The notes: a model not told the origin generated them from the letters alone. DNA of 64,000 nt from Stenotrophomonas sp. 364 (GCF_009832905.1 NZ_CP047135.1:598001-662000); one strand, 5' to 3'; positions 26,288 to 34,941 are shown, counted from the stretch's first letter. Translations and numbers: made by a program.

Positions 26288-27928
26288 TCAGCGCCGTTCC
26301 AGTTCCGGATCGCGGACGCCCTGGCGGCGCATTTCGAGCACGGTCGGGGTGATGCTCTCGATGCGTGCATCCACCCGGGCGCGGCCCACGTAGTCCAGGC
26401 CGGGCTGCTTCTTCAGGGCCTGCAGCTGGATCAGGGCCTGCTCCGGCCTGCCGTTCAGGTAGGCCGCCTCGGCGTAGGCCTCGCTGGCGCGCACCGTATC
26501 GCCGGCCAGTTCGCTGGCCCGGGCGTACCGCAGCTGGAACACCGGATCATTGCCGCTTTGCGACAGCAGCGGGCGCAGCATCGCCTGGGCGCGCTGGCCG
26601 GCCTCGCGGCCGCCCTGCTCGTTGAGGGTCTCGGCGTAGGTCAGTGCCACCGGGCGGCTGCCCGGGTGCTGGCGCAGCAGCGTCTCGAAGCGGGCATTGG
26701 CCTGGGCGGGCTGGCCCGCGCGTGATTCGGCCTGGCCCAGCGCCACCGCGACCCACAGGTTATCGGGATGGTCGCCGAGCAGCGCGGCCAGGTCGGTACG
26801 GGCCTGGGCGGCGCCGCTGTTGCGCAGCCGCGCCAGGGCCAGGCCGTAGCGCTGTGCCGGGCTGAGGCCGTTCTTCTGCGCGCGCTGCAGGTTTTCGTAC
26901 TCGCGCACCACGTCGCCCGGGGTATCGGCGCTGAGTACGCGCAGGCGTTCGCGCGCCCACTCGAACTGGCCGCTGGCCCCGCGGCTGAGGGCGTTCACCG
27001 ACAGCTGCATCGAGGCCGGCAGCAGCGGGTTGCCGCGCCGCACGATCGGGTCGGACAGCGCCGGGTCGGCCGGGTTCACCCGTTCCTGGCGGACCCCGCC
27101 GGGAACCTCGGTGGTCAGCAGCACGGTGTCCTTCTTCATCTGCTCGGCGCGGGCCTTGGCCTCGCTGATGCGGGTGGTGTTGACCGGGTGGGTCTGCAGG
27201 AAGTCGGGCACCGAGTAGCCGCCGGCGTTGCCGCGCATCGAGGCGGACATGCGTTCGAAGAAGCCGGCCATGGCATCCACGTCGTAGCCGCTGCGGGCCA
27301 GCGTGCGGATGCCCAGGCGGTCGGCTTCGGATTCGTTGCTGCGGGTGTAGTTGATCTGGCGCTGCTGCATCAAGCCCATGCCCGAGGTGATCGCGGCCAT
27401 CGTCGCATCGCCGGAGGAGCTGCCCCCGGCCTGCTGCGCGGCTACCACCGCGGCCAGCATGCCCAGCAGGATCGGGATCTGGTCGCGCTGGGCGCGTTCC
27501 ACCCCGCGCAGCACATGCTGCTGGGTGACGTGGGCGATTTCGTGGGACAGCACGGCGGCCACCTCGTCCTCGCGTTCGGCGGTCAGCACCAGGCCCGCAT
27601 TCACCCCCACGTAGCCCCCCAGCGTGGCGAAGGCATTGATCTGGCGGTCCTTGAGCATGAAGAACGTGTAGGACTGGCGCGGCTGGGCGCTGTTGGAGCC
27701 CAGCCGGGTGCCGATGTTCTGCAGCCAGTCGTCCACCAGCGGGTCGTCCAGCAGGAACCCGTAGTTGCGCAGTTCGCGCAGCATCATGCCGCCGTATTCG
27801 GCCTGGCGGGCCGGGGTCAGCAGCTCACCGGCCGACGACCCGATGTCCGGCAGCTTGGCGTCCTGGGCCGAGGCCAGCGGGGTGGCCAGGGCGAGGGTGA
27901 GCGCGGCGGAGAGCAGCAGAGGGCGCAA
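26288..27928 (-). CDS. bepA: M48 family periplasmic metalloprotease/chaperone (BepA-like)
   Basis: A 546-residue exported protein. The signal peptide ends at ASAQD. The M48 zinc motif HEIAH places His129, Glu130 and His133, with the third ligand in the SNESEADRLG helix. The C-terminal half is made of TPR-like helical repeats (about 330-530). E. coli BepA (487 residues) helps assemble LptD and degrades stalled outer-membrane proteins; the same role is inferred here. It is monocistronic and divergent from the glutaredoxin gene. Confidence 0.92.
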   Translation of the reverse strand: MRPLLLSAALTLALATPLASAQDAKLPDIGSSAGELLTPARQAEYGGMMLRELRNYGFLLDDPLVDDWLQNIGTRLGSNSAQPRQSYTFFMLKDRQINAFATLGGYVGVNAGLVLTAEREDEVAAVLSHEIAHVTQQHVLRGVERAQRDQIPILLGMLAAVVAAQQAGGSSSGDATMAAITSGMGLMQQRQINYTRSNESEADRLGIRTLARSGYDVDAMAGFFERMSASMRGNAGGYSVPDFLQTHPVNTTRISEAKARAEQMKKDTVLLTTEVPGGVRQERVNPADPALSDPIVRRGNPLLPASMQLSVNALSRGASGQFEWARERLRVLSADTPGDVVREYENLQRAQKNGLSPAQRYGLALARLRNSGAAQARTDLAALLGDHPDNLWVAVALGQAESRAGQPAQANARFETLLRQHPGSRPVALTYAETLNEQGGREAGQRAQAMLRPLLSQSGNDPVFQLRYARASELAGDTVRASEAYAEAAYLNGRPEQALIQLQALKKQPGLDYVGRARVDARIESITPTVLEMRRQGVRDPELERR

Positions 27929-28086
27929 TCGAAGCTCCAGGACAGGCGGGGCGGGGCGGGGGACCAGGCGGCAGCGTGACAGGCTTCATGCCAATCTGCG
28001 GTTAATCCACAGTGTTGCGGTCATGACGTGGAAAAACCAGCGGCCAGCTACCATATACAGACACTCGTTTGTCCGTGGAGTTTCCC

Positions 28087-28386
28087 GTGAGCCAAGATGT
28101 TGCGTCCAACCCGGGTGGGGCCCCCGCCATCACCATCTATTCCACCGCCGTCTGCCCGTACTGCGTGGCCGCCAAGAACTTCCTGAAGAGCAAGGGGCGC
28201 GACTGGACCGAAGTGCGGATCGACCTGGACCCGGTCGAGCGCGACAAGATGATGGCCAAGACCCGCCGCACCAGCGTGCCGCAGATCTTCGTCGGCGAGG
28301 TCCACGTGGGCGGCTACGACGACATGATGGCCCTGCACCGGGCCGGCAAGCTGGAACCGCTGCTGGCCGGCGAGGGCCAGGCGTGA
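28087..28386 (+). CDS. Dithiol glutaredoxin
   Basis: A 99-residue cytoplasmic thiol-disulfide oxidoreductase that uses glutathione. The active site is CPYC (Cys23 and Cys26), and the glutathione-binding TSVPQIF and GGYDDM segments are present, as in GrxC-type proteins. A GTG start at 28087 follows a GGAG site at 28077-28080; a TTG at 28069 would add six residues. Its stop overlaps the start of the next gene (GTGA), so the two are coupled, which suggests shared redox work. Confidence 0.93.
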   Translation: MSQDVASNPGGAPAITIYSTAVCPYCVAAKNFLKSKGRDWTEVRIDLDPVERDKMMAKTRRTSVPQIFVGEVHVGGYDDMMALHRAGKLEPLLAGEGQA

Positions 28387-28775
28387 GCGCGGCCGACGAC
28401 GGCAGCAAGGACCGCATCGCCGAGTTCACCGAGTTCCGCCAGCGCATGAACCAGCGCATCCTGGGCGAGCCCAACCAGGTGGTGCGGCGCTTCTTCGCGC
28501 TGGACACCCAGACCTACCAGGCCGGTGCCCTCGATGTGAAGACCAAGGAGCTGCTGGGCCTGGTCGCCTCGATGGTGCTGCGTTGCGATGACTGCATCAG
28601 CTACCACGTGGCCCAGTGCAAGGACGCCGGGGTAACCCGCGAGGAATTCTTCGAGACCTTCTCGGTCGGCCTGGTGGTCGGCGGTTCCATCGTGATTCCG
28701 CACCTGCGCCGCGCGGTCGATTTCCTGGACCAGCTTGAAGGTGGTGCCGCCGCGCCGGCGGTTCACGAGCATTGA
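28383..28775 (+). CDS. Carboxymuconolactone decarboxylase / AhpD-like protein
   Basis: A 130-residue protein of the CMD superfamily. The CxxCxxxH motif (CDDCISYH, about residues 62-69) is that of AhpD-like alkylhydroperoxidases, in which the cysteines reduce a peroxiredoxin partner. The usual hydrophobic helix VGLVVGGSIVIPHLRRA follows. The start is the GTG that overlaps the glutaredoxin stop. The coupling to a glutaredoxin favours a thiol-based peroxide-defence role over true decarboxylase activity. Confidence 0.87.
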   Translation: MSAADDGSKDRIAEFTEFRQRMNQRILGEPNQVVRRFFALDTQTYQAGALDVKTKELLGLVASMVLRCDDCISYHVAQCKDAGVTREEFFETFSVGLVVGGSIVIPHLRRAVDFLDQLEGGAAAPAVHEH

Positions 28776-28776
28776 G

Positions 28777-28803
28777 GGCGGGGCCGCGGTGCGGCCCCGC
28801 CCC
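28777..28803 (+). terminator. Hairpin downstream of the glutaredoxin/CMD operon
   Basis: A GC-only stem of about 12 bp (GGGCGGGGCCGC / GCGGCCCCGCCC) begins right after the CMD stop codon. There is no T-run, so it may act as an mRNA 3' stabiliser rather than a full terminator. Confidence 0.5.
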
Positions 28804-28857
28804 TGATGACGCCGGCGACGCGCCGGCGGGTATCCGTTCATGTTCGACCGTACGTGA

Positions 28858-28887
28858 CCACCGACCAACGGTCGGTGGCTGCCTACC
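28858..28887 (-). repeat. SMAG/GTAG REP palindrome (minus orientation)
   Basis: CCACCGACC / GGTCGGTGG arms surround an AAC loop; on the minus strand GTAG lies at the start. It is in the gap before the isocitrate dehydrogenase gene. Confidence 0.7.
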
Positions 28888-29007
28888 ACCAATGGCGGAT
28901 TTGGGTCCGTTGGGCGGGTCAGGCATAATTGCCGATGAAACTTCCCTTGCGCCCGTGCTCCGCGTAGCTGACGGACGGCGCTCCCCCTCGGTTCGGAATA
29001 CACATCA

Positions 29008-30015
29008 ATGACGCAGAAAATCACGGTCATCCGCGGTGACGGCATCGGCCCGGAGATCATGGACGCTACCCTGTTCGTGCTCGGCAAGCTGGATACCGGC
29101 TTTGAATACGAAGACGCCGACGCCGGCCTGGTCGCGCTGGAAAAGCACGGCGACCTGATGCCCGCTTCCACGCTGGAATCGATCGCACGCAACAAGATCG
29201 CCCTGAAGAGCCCGCTGACCACTCCGGTCGGTGGCGGCTTCACCTCGATCAACGTCAGCCTGCGCCGTCACTTCGACCTGTATGCCAACGTGCGTCCGGC
29301 GGTGTCGTTCCCGAACACCAAGTCGCGCTTCGGCGATGGCGTGGACCTGATCACCGTGCGTGAGAACACCGAAGGCGCCTACCTGGCCGAAGGCCAGGAA
29401 GTGTCGGCCGATGGCGAGACCGCCTTCTCCGGCACCCGCATCACCCGCAAGGGCTCCGAGCGCATCGTGCGCTACGCCTTCGAGCTGGCCCGCAGCACCG
29501 GCCGCAAGAAGGTCACCGCCGTGCACAAGGCCAACATCATCAAGTCGACCTCGGGCCTGTTCCTGGCCGTGGCGCGTGAAGTGGCAGCCAAGTACCCGGA
29601 CATCGAGTTCCAGGAAATGATCGTCGACAACTGCTGCATGCAGCTGGTGATGCGTCCGGAACAGTTCGATGTGATCGTGACCACCAACCTGTTCGGCGAC
29701 ATCATCTCCGACCTGTGTGCTGGTCTGGTCGGCGGCCTGGGCCTGGCCCCGGGTGCCAACATCGGTGAGAACGCGGCCATCTTCGAAGCCGTGCACGGCA
29801 CCGCGCCGGACATCGCCGGGCAGGGCAAGGCCAATCCGTGCGCGCTGCTGCTGGCCGCCGCGCAGATGCTGGACCACGTCGGCCAGACCGACAACGCCGA
29901 GCGCCTGCGCAAGGCCATCGTGGCCACGCTGGAAGCCAAGGACTCGCTGACCGGCGACCTCGGCGGCACCGGCAACACCATGGGCTTCGCCCAGGCCATC
30001 GCCAGCCGCCTGTAA
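29008..30015 (+). CDS. NAD-dependent isocitrate dehydrogenase (homodimeric IDH/IPMDH family)
   Basis: A 335-residue beta-decarboxylating dehydrogenase that should convert isocitrate to 2-oxoglutarate in the TCA cycle. TSINVSLRRHFDLYANVRP carries the SxN motif typical of isocitrate-binding enzymes rather than the LLALRK of isopropylmalate dehydrogenase. ENTEGAYLAEG, HKANIIKSTSG, the metal aspartates in VTTNLFGDIISD, and HGTAPDIAG are all present. The short length matches the NAD-type IDH of xanthomonads. Homoisocitrate or tartrate dehydrogenase are less likely alternatives. The ribosome site is weak. Confidence 0.9.
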   Translation: MTQKITVIRGDGIGPEIMDATLFVLGKLDTGFEYEDADAGLVALEKHGDLMPASTLESIARNKIALKSPLTTPVGGGFTSINVSLRRHFDLYANVRPAVSFPNTKSRFGDGVDLITVRENTEGAYLAEGQEVSADGETAFSGTRITRKGSERIVRYAFELARSTGRKKVTAVHKANIIKSTSGLFLAVAREVAAKYPDIEFQEMIVDNCCMQLVMRPEQFDVIVTTNLFGDIISDLCAGLVGGLGLAPGANIGENAAIFEAVHGTAPDIAGQGKANPCALLLAAAQMLDHVGQTDNAERLRKAIVATLEAKDSLTGDLGGTGNTMGFAQAIASRL

Positions 30016-30078
30016 GCGGCCGGCGTTCCCGCTGGAGATCGCCTCGGGCGATGTTCAGCCGGGGAGGCACAGCGTTGA

Positions 30079-30113
30079 AGACGGGCCGTCCTTGTACGGC
30101 CCGTCTGCGTTTT
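30079..30113 (+). terminator. Rho-independent terminator after the isocitrate dehydrogenase gene
   Basis: A 9-bp stem (ACGGGCCGT / ACGGCCCGT, extended by GA/TC pairs) has a six-base loop and is followed by GCGTTTTC. Confidence 0.8.
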
Positions 30114-30147
30114 CAACCGCGGGTTTTCACCGACAGGATGTTTCCAG

Positions 30148-30558
30148 ATGCCTGAGGCAGCCGTGTGGGTCGTGGCGGCCGTTGCCGTCTATGCCATCGG
30201 CGTGGCGATCTACGCCACCTTGTACTGGCCGTGGTCCCGCGCCCAGCGTGCGCTGCGCCACCTGCGCAGGCATGGGGTGCCTCTCCGCAGCCTGCGCGAG
30301 AGCGAGGCGCGCCTCCTGCAGTTGATCGAGTTTCCGGCGGGGTTGCCGGTGTATCTGCTCGAAGGCAGCTGCGCGGCGTTCGTTGTCAGGGGCAGGTCTC
30401 CTCCGGCCCAGTATGTGCAGACGCTGGCTGGCGTGCCGGTGAAGTATCCGGCGGGCCTCGCACATGCCGTGCGCGCGGGAAGCAATACCGCCGAAGTGGT
30501 TCTGGGGCGCGACCACGCGATGATCGTGCGGCTCAATGGGGTCAAGCTGCCCTCGTAG
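30148..30558 (+). CDS. Hypothetical membrane-anchored protein
   Basis: A 136-residue protein of unknown function. A single N-terminal hydrophobic helix (about residues 5-28, VWVVAAVAVYAIGVAIYATL) suggests an inner-membrane anchor. The following basic segment (RAQRALRHLRRHG) should be cytoplasmic. The C-terminal part is beta-rich with no motif I recognise. The stop codon TAG is formed by the GTAG of a REP element, so the end of the gene may have been set by that insertion. It stands alone after a terminator. Confidence 0.65.
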   Translation: MPEAAVWVVAAVAVYAIGVAIYATLYWPWSRAQRALRHLRRHGVPLRSLRESEARLLQLIEFPAGLPVYLLEGSCAAFVVRGRSPPAQYVQTLAGVPVKYPAGLAHAVRAGSNTAEVVLGRDHAMIVRLNGVKLPS

Positions 30559-30610
30559 CGTCGAGCCATGCTCGACTACGCAAGGCCAGTCGAGCATGGC
30601 TCGACCCTAC
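30555..30610 (+). repeat. Inverted pair of SMAG/GTAG REP elements
   Basis: GTAG at 30555 starts a GTCGAGC / GCTCGAC palindrome, and a second one in opposite orientation ends with CTAC at 30607-30610. The pair forms a larger palindrome. The first GTAG supplies the stop codon of the upstream gene. Confidence 0.75.
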
Positions 30611-30709
30611 AGTGCGTTTTTTGCACAGATCATGTGTTGTTGCACGGCTGGTTCGTGCGCCATCCGCTCCGCATCCTGTGCCCACTTCCCACCGCACAGG
30701 AGTCGCCCC

Positions 30710-31435
30710 ATGGACCTTTCCGCCTTCGGCCTGGCCAGCCTGATCGGCATGGCCGCCGCCGAGCCGGCCCATCCCACCATCCGCCACATGGCCGGTGCAC
30801 CGTCGGTCACCGCGCTGGATGCCGCGAAAACCGCCGTGCTGGTCATCGATTTCCAGAACGAGTACTTCGACGCCAGCGCCGCGCCGGCCTTCGCCGGTGG
30901 CCGCATGGTCATTCCCGATGGTCTGGCCGCGCTGCGCCAGGCCCAGCGCGTGGTGCAGTTCGCCGATGCCCATGGCATCCGGGTGATCCACGTGCAGCAT
31001 GTGCTGCCGGCCGGCGCGCCGCTGTTCGCGCAGGGCAGCGCCAATGCCGCCTTCCATCGCGACCTGCAGCCGCGCCAGGGCGAGACCGTGGTGCAGAAGG
31101 ACAACGTCAGCGTGTTCGCCGGTGCTTCGGCTGCGGTGCTGGACAAGGTGTTGAAGGATGCTGGCATCGACACCCTGCTGGTTACCGGCCTGCAGACCCA
31201 TGCCTGCGTGGTCGGTGCTGCCCGCGATGCGGCCGCCGCACCACGCGGCTACCGCGTGATCGTGGCCGGTAATGCCACCGCCAGCCGCGACCTGGACCTG
31301 GCCGGCGGCCAGCGCATCGGTCACCGCGCGCTGCACGAAGCCTCGCTGGCGCAGGTCGAAGATGCCTTCGGTGAAGTGATCAGTACCGAGGCGATGCTGG
31401 CGCTGCCGGTGCGCAAGGCCGGCGACGGCGCTTGA
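30710..31435 (+). CDS. Isochorismatase-family cysteine hydrolase
   Basis: A 241-residue alpha/beta hydrolase of the isochorismatase/nicotinamidase superfamily. The triad is visible: Asp in VLVIDFQNEYFD, Lys in VVQKDNVSVF and Cys in LQTHACVVGAARDA. A CAGGAG ribosome site at 30696-30701 selects the ATG at 30710; the open frame upstream is ignored. A 35-residue N-terminal extension before the fold is not a typical signal peptide. The substrate is unknown. A LysR-type gene begins 52 bases downstream on the same strand. Confidence 0.87.
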   Translation: MDLSAFGLASLIGMAAAEPAHPTIRHMAGAPSVTALDAAKTAVLVIDFQNEYFDASAAPAFAGGRMVIPDGLAALRQAQRVVQFADAHGIRVIHVQHVLPAGAPLFAQGSANAAFHRDLQPRQGETVVQKDNVSVFAGASAAVLDKVLKDAGIDTLLVTGLQTHACVVGAARDAAAAPRGYRVIVAGNATASRDLDLAGGQRIGHRALHEASLAQVEDAFGEVISTEAMLALPVRKAGDGA

Positions 31436-31487
31436 TAAGCTGGCGGGGCCCGCAGATCGCGGGCTCCGCTTCCGGGAGCTGCCTTCG

Positions 31488-32396
31488 ATGGATCACTTCG
31501 CCGCCCTGCGCGCGCTGCGCGCCATCGTCGAAGCGGGCAGTTTCACCGCCGCCGCCGAGCGCCTGGGCACCACCCATTCGGCGATGTCGCGGCAGCTGCG
31601 GCAACTGGAAGAACACCTGCAGGTGCGCCTGCTCGACCGCAACAGCCGGCGCCTGTCGCTGACCGAGGCCGGGCGCGATTATTACCGCGAGGCCGTGGCC
31701 CTGCTGGATCGCCTGGAGGCCGCCGATGACCGCGCACGCGCCGGCCAGGCCGAGCACAGCGGGCGCCTGCGCATCAGTGTGCCGCAGGTCGTGGCCAGCC
31801 AGGAGCTGCCGCATTGGCTGCCCGGTTTCCTCGCCCGCTACCCGCAGGTCTCGCTGGACCTGTCGGCCGACGATCAGCTGGTCGATGTCGTCGGCGGTGG
31901 CTTCGATCTGGCCCTGCGCATCGCGCCGTCCCTGCCGGACAGCCAGCTGGTGGCGCGCGAGCTGGCCAGCTGCCCGCGCATCCTCGTGGCCGCCCCCGCG
32001 TACCTGGCCCGGCACGGCCTGCCGCGTCAGGCCACCGACCTGCAGCAGCACACGCTGCTGGGCTTCAGCCCGACCGGGGCCGGTGCGCCGTGGCAGCTGC
32101 AGGGGCCGCGTGGCGCCACCGCCAGCATCGAGGCCGGCCAGCGCCTGCGCGTGGATGCCACGCCCGCGCTGCATGCGGCGGTAATGGCGGGCATGGGCAT
32201 CAGTCTGTTCACTGCGTTGACCGTGCAGGAGGATCTGCGAAGCGGTCGCCTGATCCGCGTGCTGCCGGCCTGGAATGCCGGCCAGCGCCGTTACTTCGCG
32301 CTGTATCCGCACGCGCGTGCCCTGGCGCCGAAAGTGCGCGCGCTGGTCGATCACCTGGCCACGCACTACGCTGGGTGGACGGGCGGGGCAGGCTAG
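31488..32396 (+). CDS. LysR-family transcriptional regulator
   Basis: A 302-residue regulator. The winged helix-turn-helix covers residues 1-60 (LRAIVEAGSFTAAAERLGTT and SRQLRQLEEHL), and a periplasmic-binding-protein-like effector domain covers about 90-295. The subgroup resembles the CrgA/AaeR-like set with a LxxRxxP pattern (LALRIAPSLPDSQL). It lies between the isochorismatase-like gene and the TauE/SafE permease on the same strand. It may control one or both, though LysR regulators usually act on a divergent gene. Confidence 0.93.
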   Translation: MDHFAALRALRAIVEAGSFTAAAERLGTTHSAMSRQLRQLEEHLQVRLLDRNSRRLSLTEAGRDYYREAVALLDRLEAADDRARAGQAEHSGRLRISVPQVVASQELPHWLPGFLARYPQVSLDLSADDQLVDVVGGGFDLALRIAPSLPDSQLVARELASCPRILVAAPAYLARHGLPRQATDLQQHTLLGFSPTGAGAPWQLQGPRGATASIEAGQRLRVDATPALHAAVMAGMGISLFTALTVQEDLRSGRLIRVLPAWNAGQRRYFALYPHARALAPKVRALVDHLATHYAGWTGGAG

Positions 32397-32421
32397 CCAC
32401 GCCACGGCAACAAGGAGCGTG

Positions 32422-33171
32422 ATGGATCCGGTCTATCTGCTGGTGGCGGTCGGTGCGATCGTCGCCGGCTTCGTGCAGGGCCTGTCCGGGTTCGCCTTCG
32501 GCATGGTGGCGATGTCCTTCTGGGCCTGGGGGCTGGATCCGCAGCTGGCCGCTGCGCTGTCGGTGTTCGGCGCGCTGACCGGCCAGCTGCTGGCGGTGTT
32601 CACCGTGCGCCGCGGCTTCAACCTGCGCCTGTTACTGCCGTTCGTGCTGGGTGGGCTGGCCGGTATTCCGCTGGGCGTGCTGGTGCTGCCGCAGCTGGAC
32701 ATGGCCTGGTTCAAGGCCTTGCTGGGCGGGTTTCTGGCGGTGTGGTGCCCGGTGATGCTGAGGGTGCGCAGGCTGCCGCCGATCAAGGTGGGGGGCCGCA
32801 TCGGCGACGCCGTGGCCGGCATGGCCGGCGGCGTGCTCAGCGGCATTGGCGGCTTCGCCGGGCCGGTGCCGACGCTGTGGAGCACGCTGCGCGGCTTCGC
32901 CAAGGAGGAGCAGCGTGCGGTCATCCAGAACTTCAACCTGGCCATGCTGGCGGTGACCATGGCCACCTATGTCGGCAACGGCATGATCACCCGGCAGATG
33001 CTGCCGTACTTCGCCATCGTGGCACCGGCCATGCTGGTGCCGACCCTGCTGGGCGCGCGCCTGTACATCGGCATCAGTGAAGCGCGCTTCCGGCAGATCG
33101 TACTGGGCCTGCTGACCGCGTCCGGCATCGCCCTGCTGTGCTCGGCACTGCCGGTGCTGTTGTCGCGTTGA
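32422..33171 (+). CDS. TauE/SafE family permease (sulfite exporter-like)
   Basis: A 249-residue inner-membrane protein with seven to eight hydrophobic helices. The family repeat is visible as GFVQGLSGFAFGMVAM near the start and GGVLSGIGGFAGP in the second half. Members move sulfite, sulfoacetate or other organic anions out of the cell. AAGGAG at 32412-32417 selects the ATG at 32422. It begins 26 bases after the LysR gene and is probably cotranscribed with it. Confidence 0.9.
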   Translation: MDPVYLLVAVGAIVAGFVQGLSGFAFGMVAMSFWAWGLDPQLAAALSVFGALTGQLLAVFTVRRGFNLRLLLPFVLGGLAGIPLGVLVLPQLDMAWFKALLGGFLAVWCPVMLRVRRLPPIKVGGRIGDAVAGMAGGVLSGIGGFAGPVPTLWSTLRGFAKEEQRAVIQNFNLAMLAVTMATYVGNGMITRQMLPYFAIVAPAMLVPTLLGARLYIGISEARFRQIVLGLLTASGIALLCSALPVLLSR

Positions 33172-33174
33172 GGC

Positions 33175-33795
33175 TCAGGCCGGACGGAACATGCGGAAGC
33201 GCTGTTCGGCGCTGACCCGGAAGTAATCAGCCGGGCCGCCACCGCGCAGGATCGGATCGGCGGCGGCCGTGTCGTAAATGCCATCGACCAGCAGACGCGC
33301 ATCGATATGCACCGCCACCACCTCGCCCAGCACCAGCCAGCCGTTGGTGTCCTGGCCGGCGGCATCGCGCAGGCGCACGATCTGGGTGCAGCGGCATTCC
33401 ATGCTGACCGGGCTCTGCGCCACGCGCGGCGGGCGCACCTGGGTGGAGGCCAGCGGGGTCAGCCCAGCCAGGCTGAACTCATCGACCTCCGGCGCGACCG
33501 CACGGCAGCTTTCGTTCATCGCCTCGGCCAGATCGAAGGTGGCCAGGTTCCAGACGAACTCGCCGGTGGCCTCGATGTTGTGCAGCGAGTCTTTCCGCCC
33601 CTGGCTGGAGAAGCCGATGATCGGCGGGGTGTAGTTGAAGGCGTTGAAGAAGCTGTAGGGCGCCAGGTTCAGGGCGCCGTCGGCGGTGCAGCTGGAGATC
33701 CAGCCGATCGGGCGCGGGCCGATGATGGCGTTGAAGGGGTCGTGTGGCAGCCGGTGGCCATCGGCGGGGCGGTAGCTGTGGAAGGTGTCGGGCAT
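33175..33795 (-). CDS. Flavin reductase-like FMN-binding split-barrel protein
   Basis: A 206-residue protein of the flavoredoxin/flavin reductase-like family. The FMN-binding PRPIGWISS, NLAPYSFFNAFNY and GRKDSLHNI segments are characteristic. The ATG at 33795 is chosen; a TTG at 33819 would add eight residues. It converges on the TauE/SafE gene with a gap of three bases, so the two transcripts overlap. The physiological electron acceptor is unknown. Confidence 0.85.
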   Translation of the reverse strand: MPDTFHSYRPADGHRLPHDPFNAIIGPRPIGWISSCTADGALNLAPYSFFNAFNYTPPIIGFSSQGRKDSLHNIEATGEFVWNLATFDLAEAMNESCRAVAPEVDEFSLAGLTPLASTQVRPPRVAQSPVSMECRCTQIVRLRDAAGQDTNGWLVLGEVVAVHIDARLLVDGIYDTAAADPILRGGGPADYFRVSAEQRFRMFRPA

Positions 33796-33876
33796 GGGGT
33801 GGGGGTTCCGTGGAGTCAAGCGTGCTTGACTGGATGTTGCCCCCGATTATCCGTCAGCCGGACAGGTGCGACCCAC

Positions 33877-33908
33877 GAAAAAGCCGCGACCCTCGCGGAT
33901 CGCGGCTT
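33877..33908 (-). terminator. Rho-independent terminator of the BI-1/YccA gene
   Basis: A 9-bp stem (AAGCCGCGA / TCGCGGCTT) has a ten-base loop. The T-run on the minus strand is seen as GAAAAAG at 33877-33883. Confidence 0.82.
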
Positions 33909-33930
33909 GTCGCTTACGGCTTGATCGGGC

Positions 33931-34689
33931 TCAGCGCTGCTGGATCTTCGACAGCAGGCGCAGGAATTCTACGTACAGCCACACCAGCGTCACCATCAGG
34001 CCGAACGCGCCGTACCACTCCATGTACTTCGGTGCGCGAGCTTCGGCACCGGTTTCGATGAAGTCGAAATCCAGCACCAGGTTCAGCGCGGCCACCACCA
34101 CCACGAACAGGCTGAAGGCGATACCGAGCCAGCCGCCTTCATGGATCATCGGGATGTTGATGTTGAAGAAACCGAGCACGAACGAGGCCAGGTACAGCAG
34201 CGCGATGCCGCCGGTGGCGGCGACCACGCCGAGCTTGAAGTTCTCGGTGACCTTGATCAGCCCGCTGCGGTACGCAGCCAGCATCACAAACAGCGTGCCG
34301 AAGGTGAGCATCACCGCCTGCATCACGATGCCCGGGAACTTGGCGTTGAACAGGGCCGAAATCGAGCCCAGGAACAGGCCTTCGACCAGCGCGTACATCG
34401 GCGCGGTCACCGGCGACCATTCCTTCTTGAACACCGTCACCAGCGCCAGCACCAGGCCGCCGATCGCGCCGCCCATCGCGTACAGCATCGCGCTGGAGGT
34501 GGGCAGGCCGGACGCATCAATGGCCTGGCTCCACGCGAACGCTGCGGTCAGCACGGTCAGCAGCAGCAGCACGCCGGTCTTGTTGACGGTGCCATTGATG
34601 GTCATCACCTGGTCGGGCGAGGTCACCACCGAGCCGCTGGCCAGGTCGAGGAACGTCGATTCGGAAAGTGCGGGGTTGCCGCTGCGCAT
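33931..34689 (-). CDS. Bax inhibitor-1 / YccA family membrane protein
   Basis: A 252-residue inner-membrane protein with seven predicted helices. A soluble N-terminus of about 40 residues (MRSGNPALSESTF) precedes the first helix, as in the DUF4870-free YccA-like branch. The start at 34689 has a perfect AAGGAG site. Relatives act as pH-gated calcium leak channels or FtsH-interacting factors. A conserved Asp pair near the C-terminus (LVLDFDFIETG) matches the family's pH sensor region. Specific function here is inference. Confidence 0.9.
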   Translation of the reverse strand: MRSGNPALSESTFLDLASGSVVTSPDQVMTINGTVNKTGVLLLLTVLTAAFAWSQAIDASGLPTSSAMLYAMGGAIGGLVLALVTVFKKEWSPVTAPMYALVEGLFLGSISALFNAKFPGIVMQAVMLTFGTLFVMLAAYRSGLIKVTENFKLGVVAATGGIALLYLASFVLGFFNINIPMIHEGGWLGIAFSLFVVVVAALNLVLDFDFIETGAEARAPKYMEWYGAFGLMVTLVWLYVEFLRLLSKIQQR

Positions 34690-34795
34690 TGCCAATCTCC
34701 TTGAAGGGTAGGGTGCCGACCATCCGGCCGCTGTGCCGAGAATAGCCGATACGCCGTTGCCGGATCGGGACATGCACGACAACGTGAAAAAAGCG

Positions 34796-34824
34796 TTGAC
34801 AGATCCCGCGCGCATTCCCACAAT
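34796..34824 (+). promoter_or_regulatory. Sigma-70 promoter of the tRNA-Pro/Arg/His cluster
   Basis: TTGACA (34796-34801) and CACAAT (34819-34824) are separated by 17 bases. The predicted start is about 34 bases before tRNA-Pro. Confidence 0.75.
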
Positions 34825-34864
34825 AGCCGACTCTTTCGGGGGGAACCTCGGAGGGATCAACCGC

Positions 34865-34941
34865 CGGGGTATAGCGCAGTCTGGTAGCGCGCCTGCTTTG
34901 GGAGCAGGATGTCGGGGGTTCGAATCCCTCTACCCCGACCA
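34865..34941 (+). tRNA. tRNA-Pro (anticodon TGG)
   Basis: A 77-base cloverleaf. The acceptor arms CGGGGTA / TACCCCG pair fully, the anticodon loop is TTTGGGA, the T arm has GGTTCGAAT, and CCA is encoded. Confidence 0.97.
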
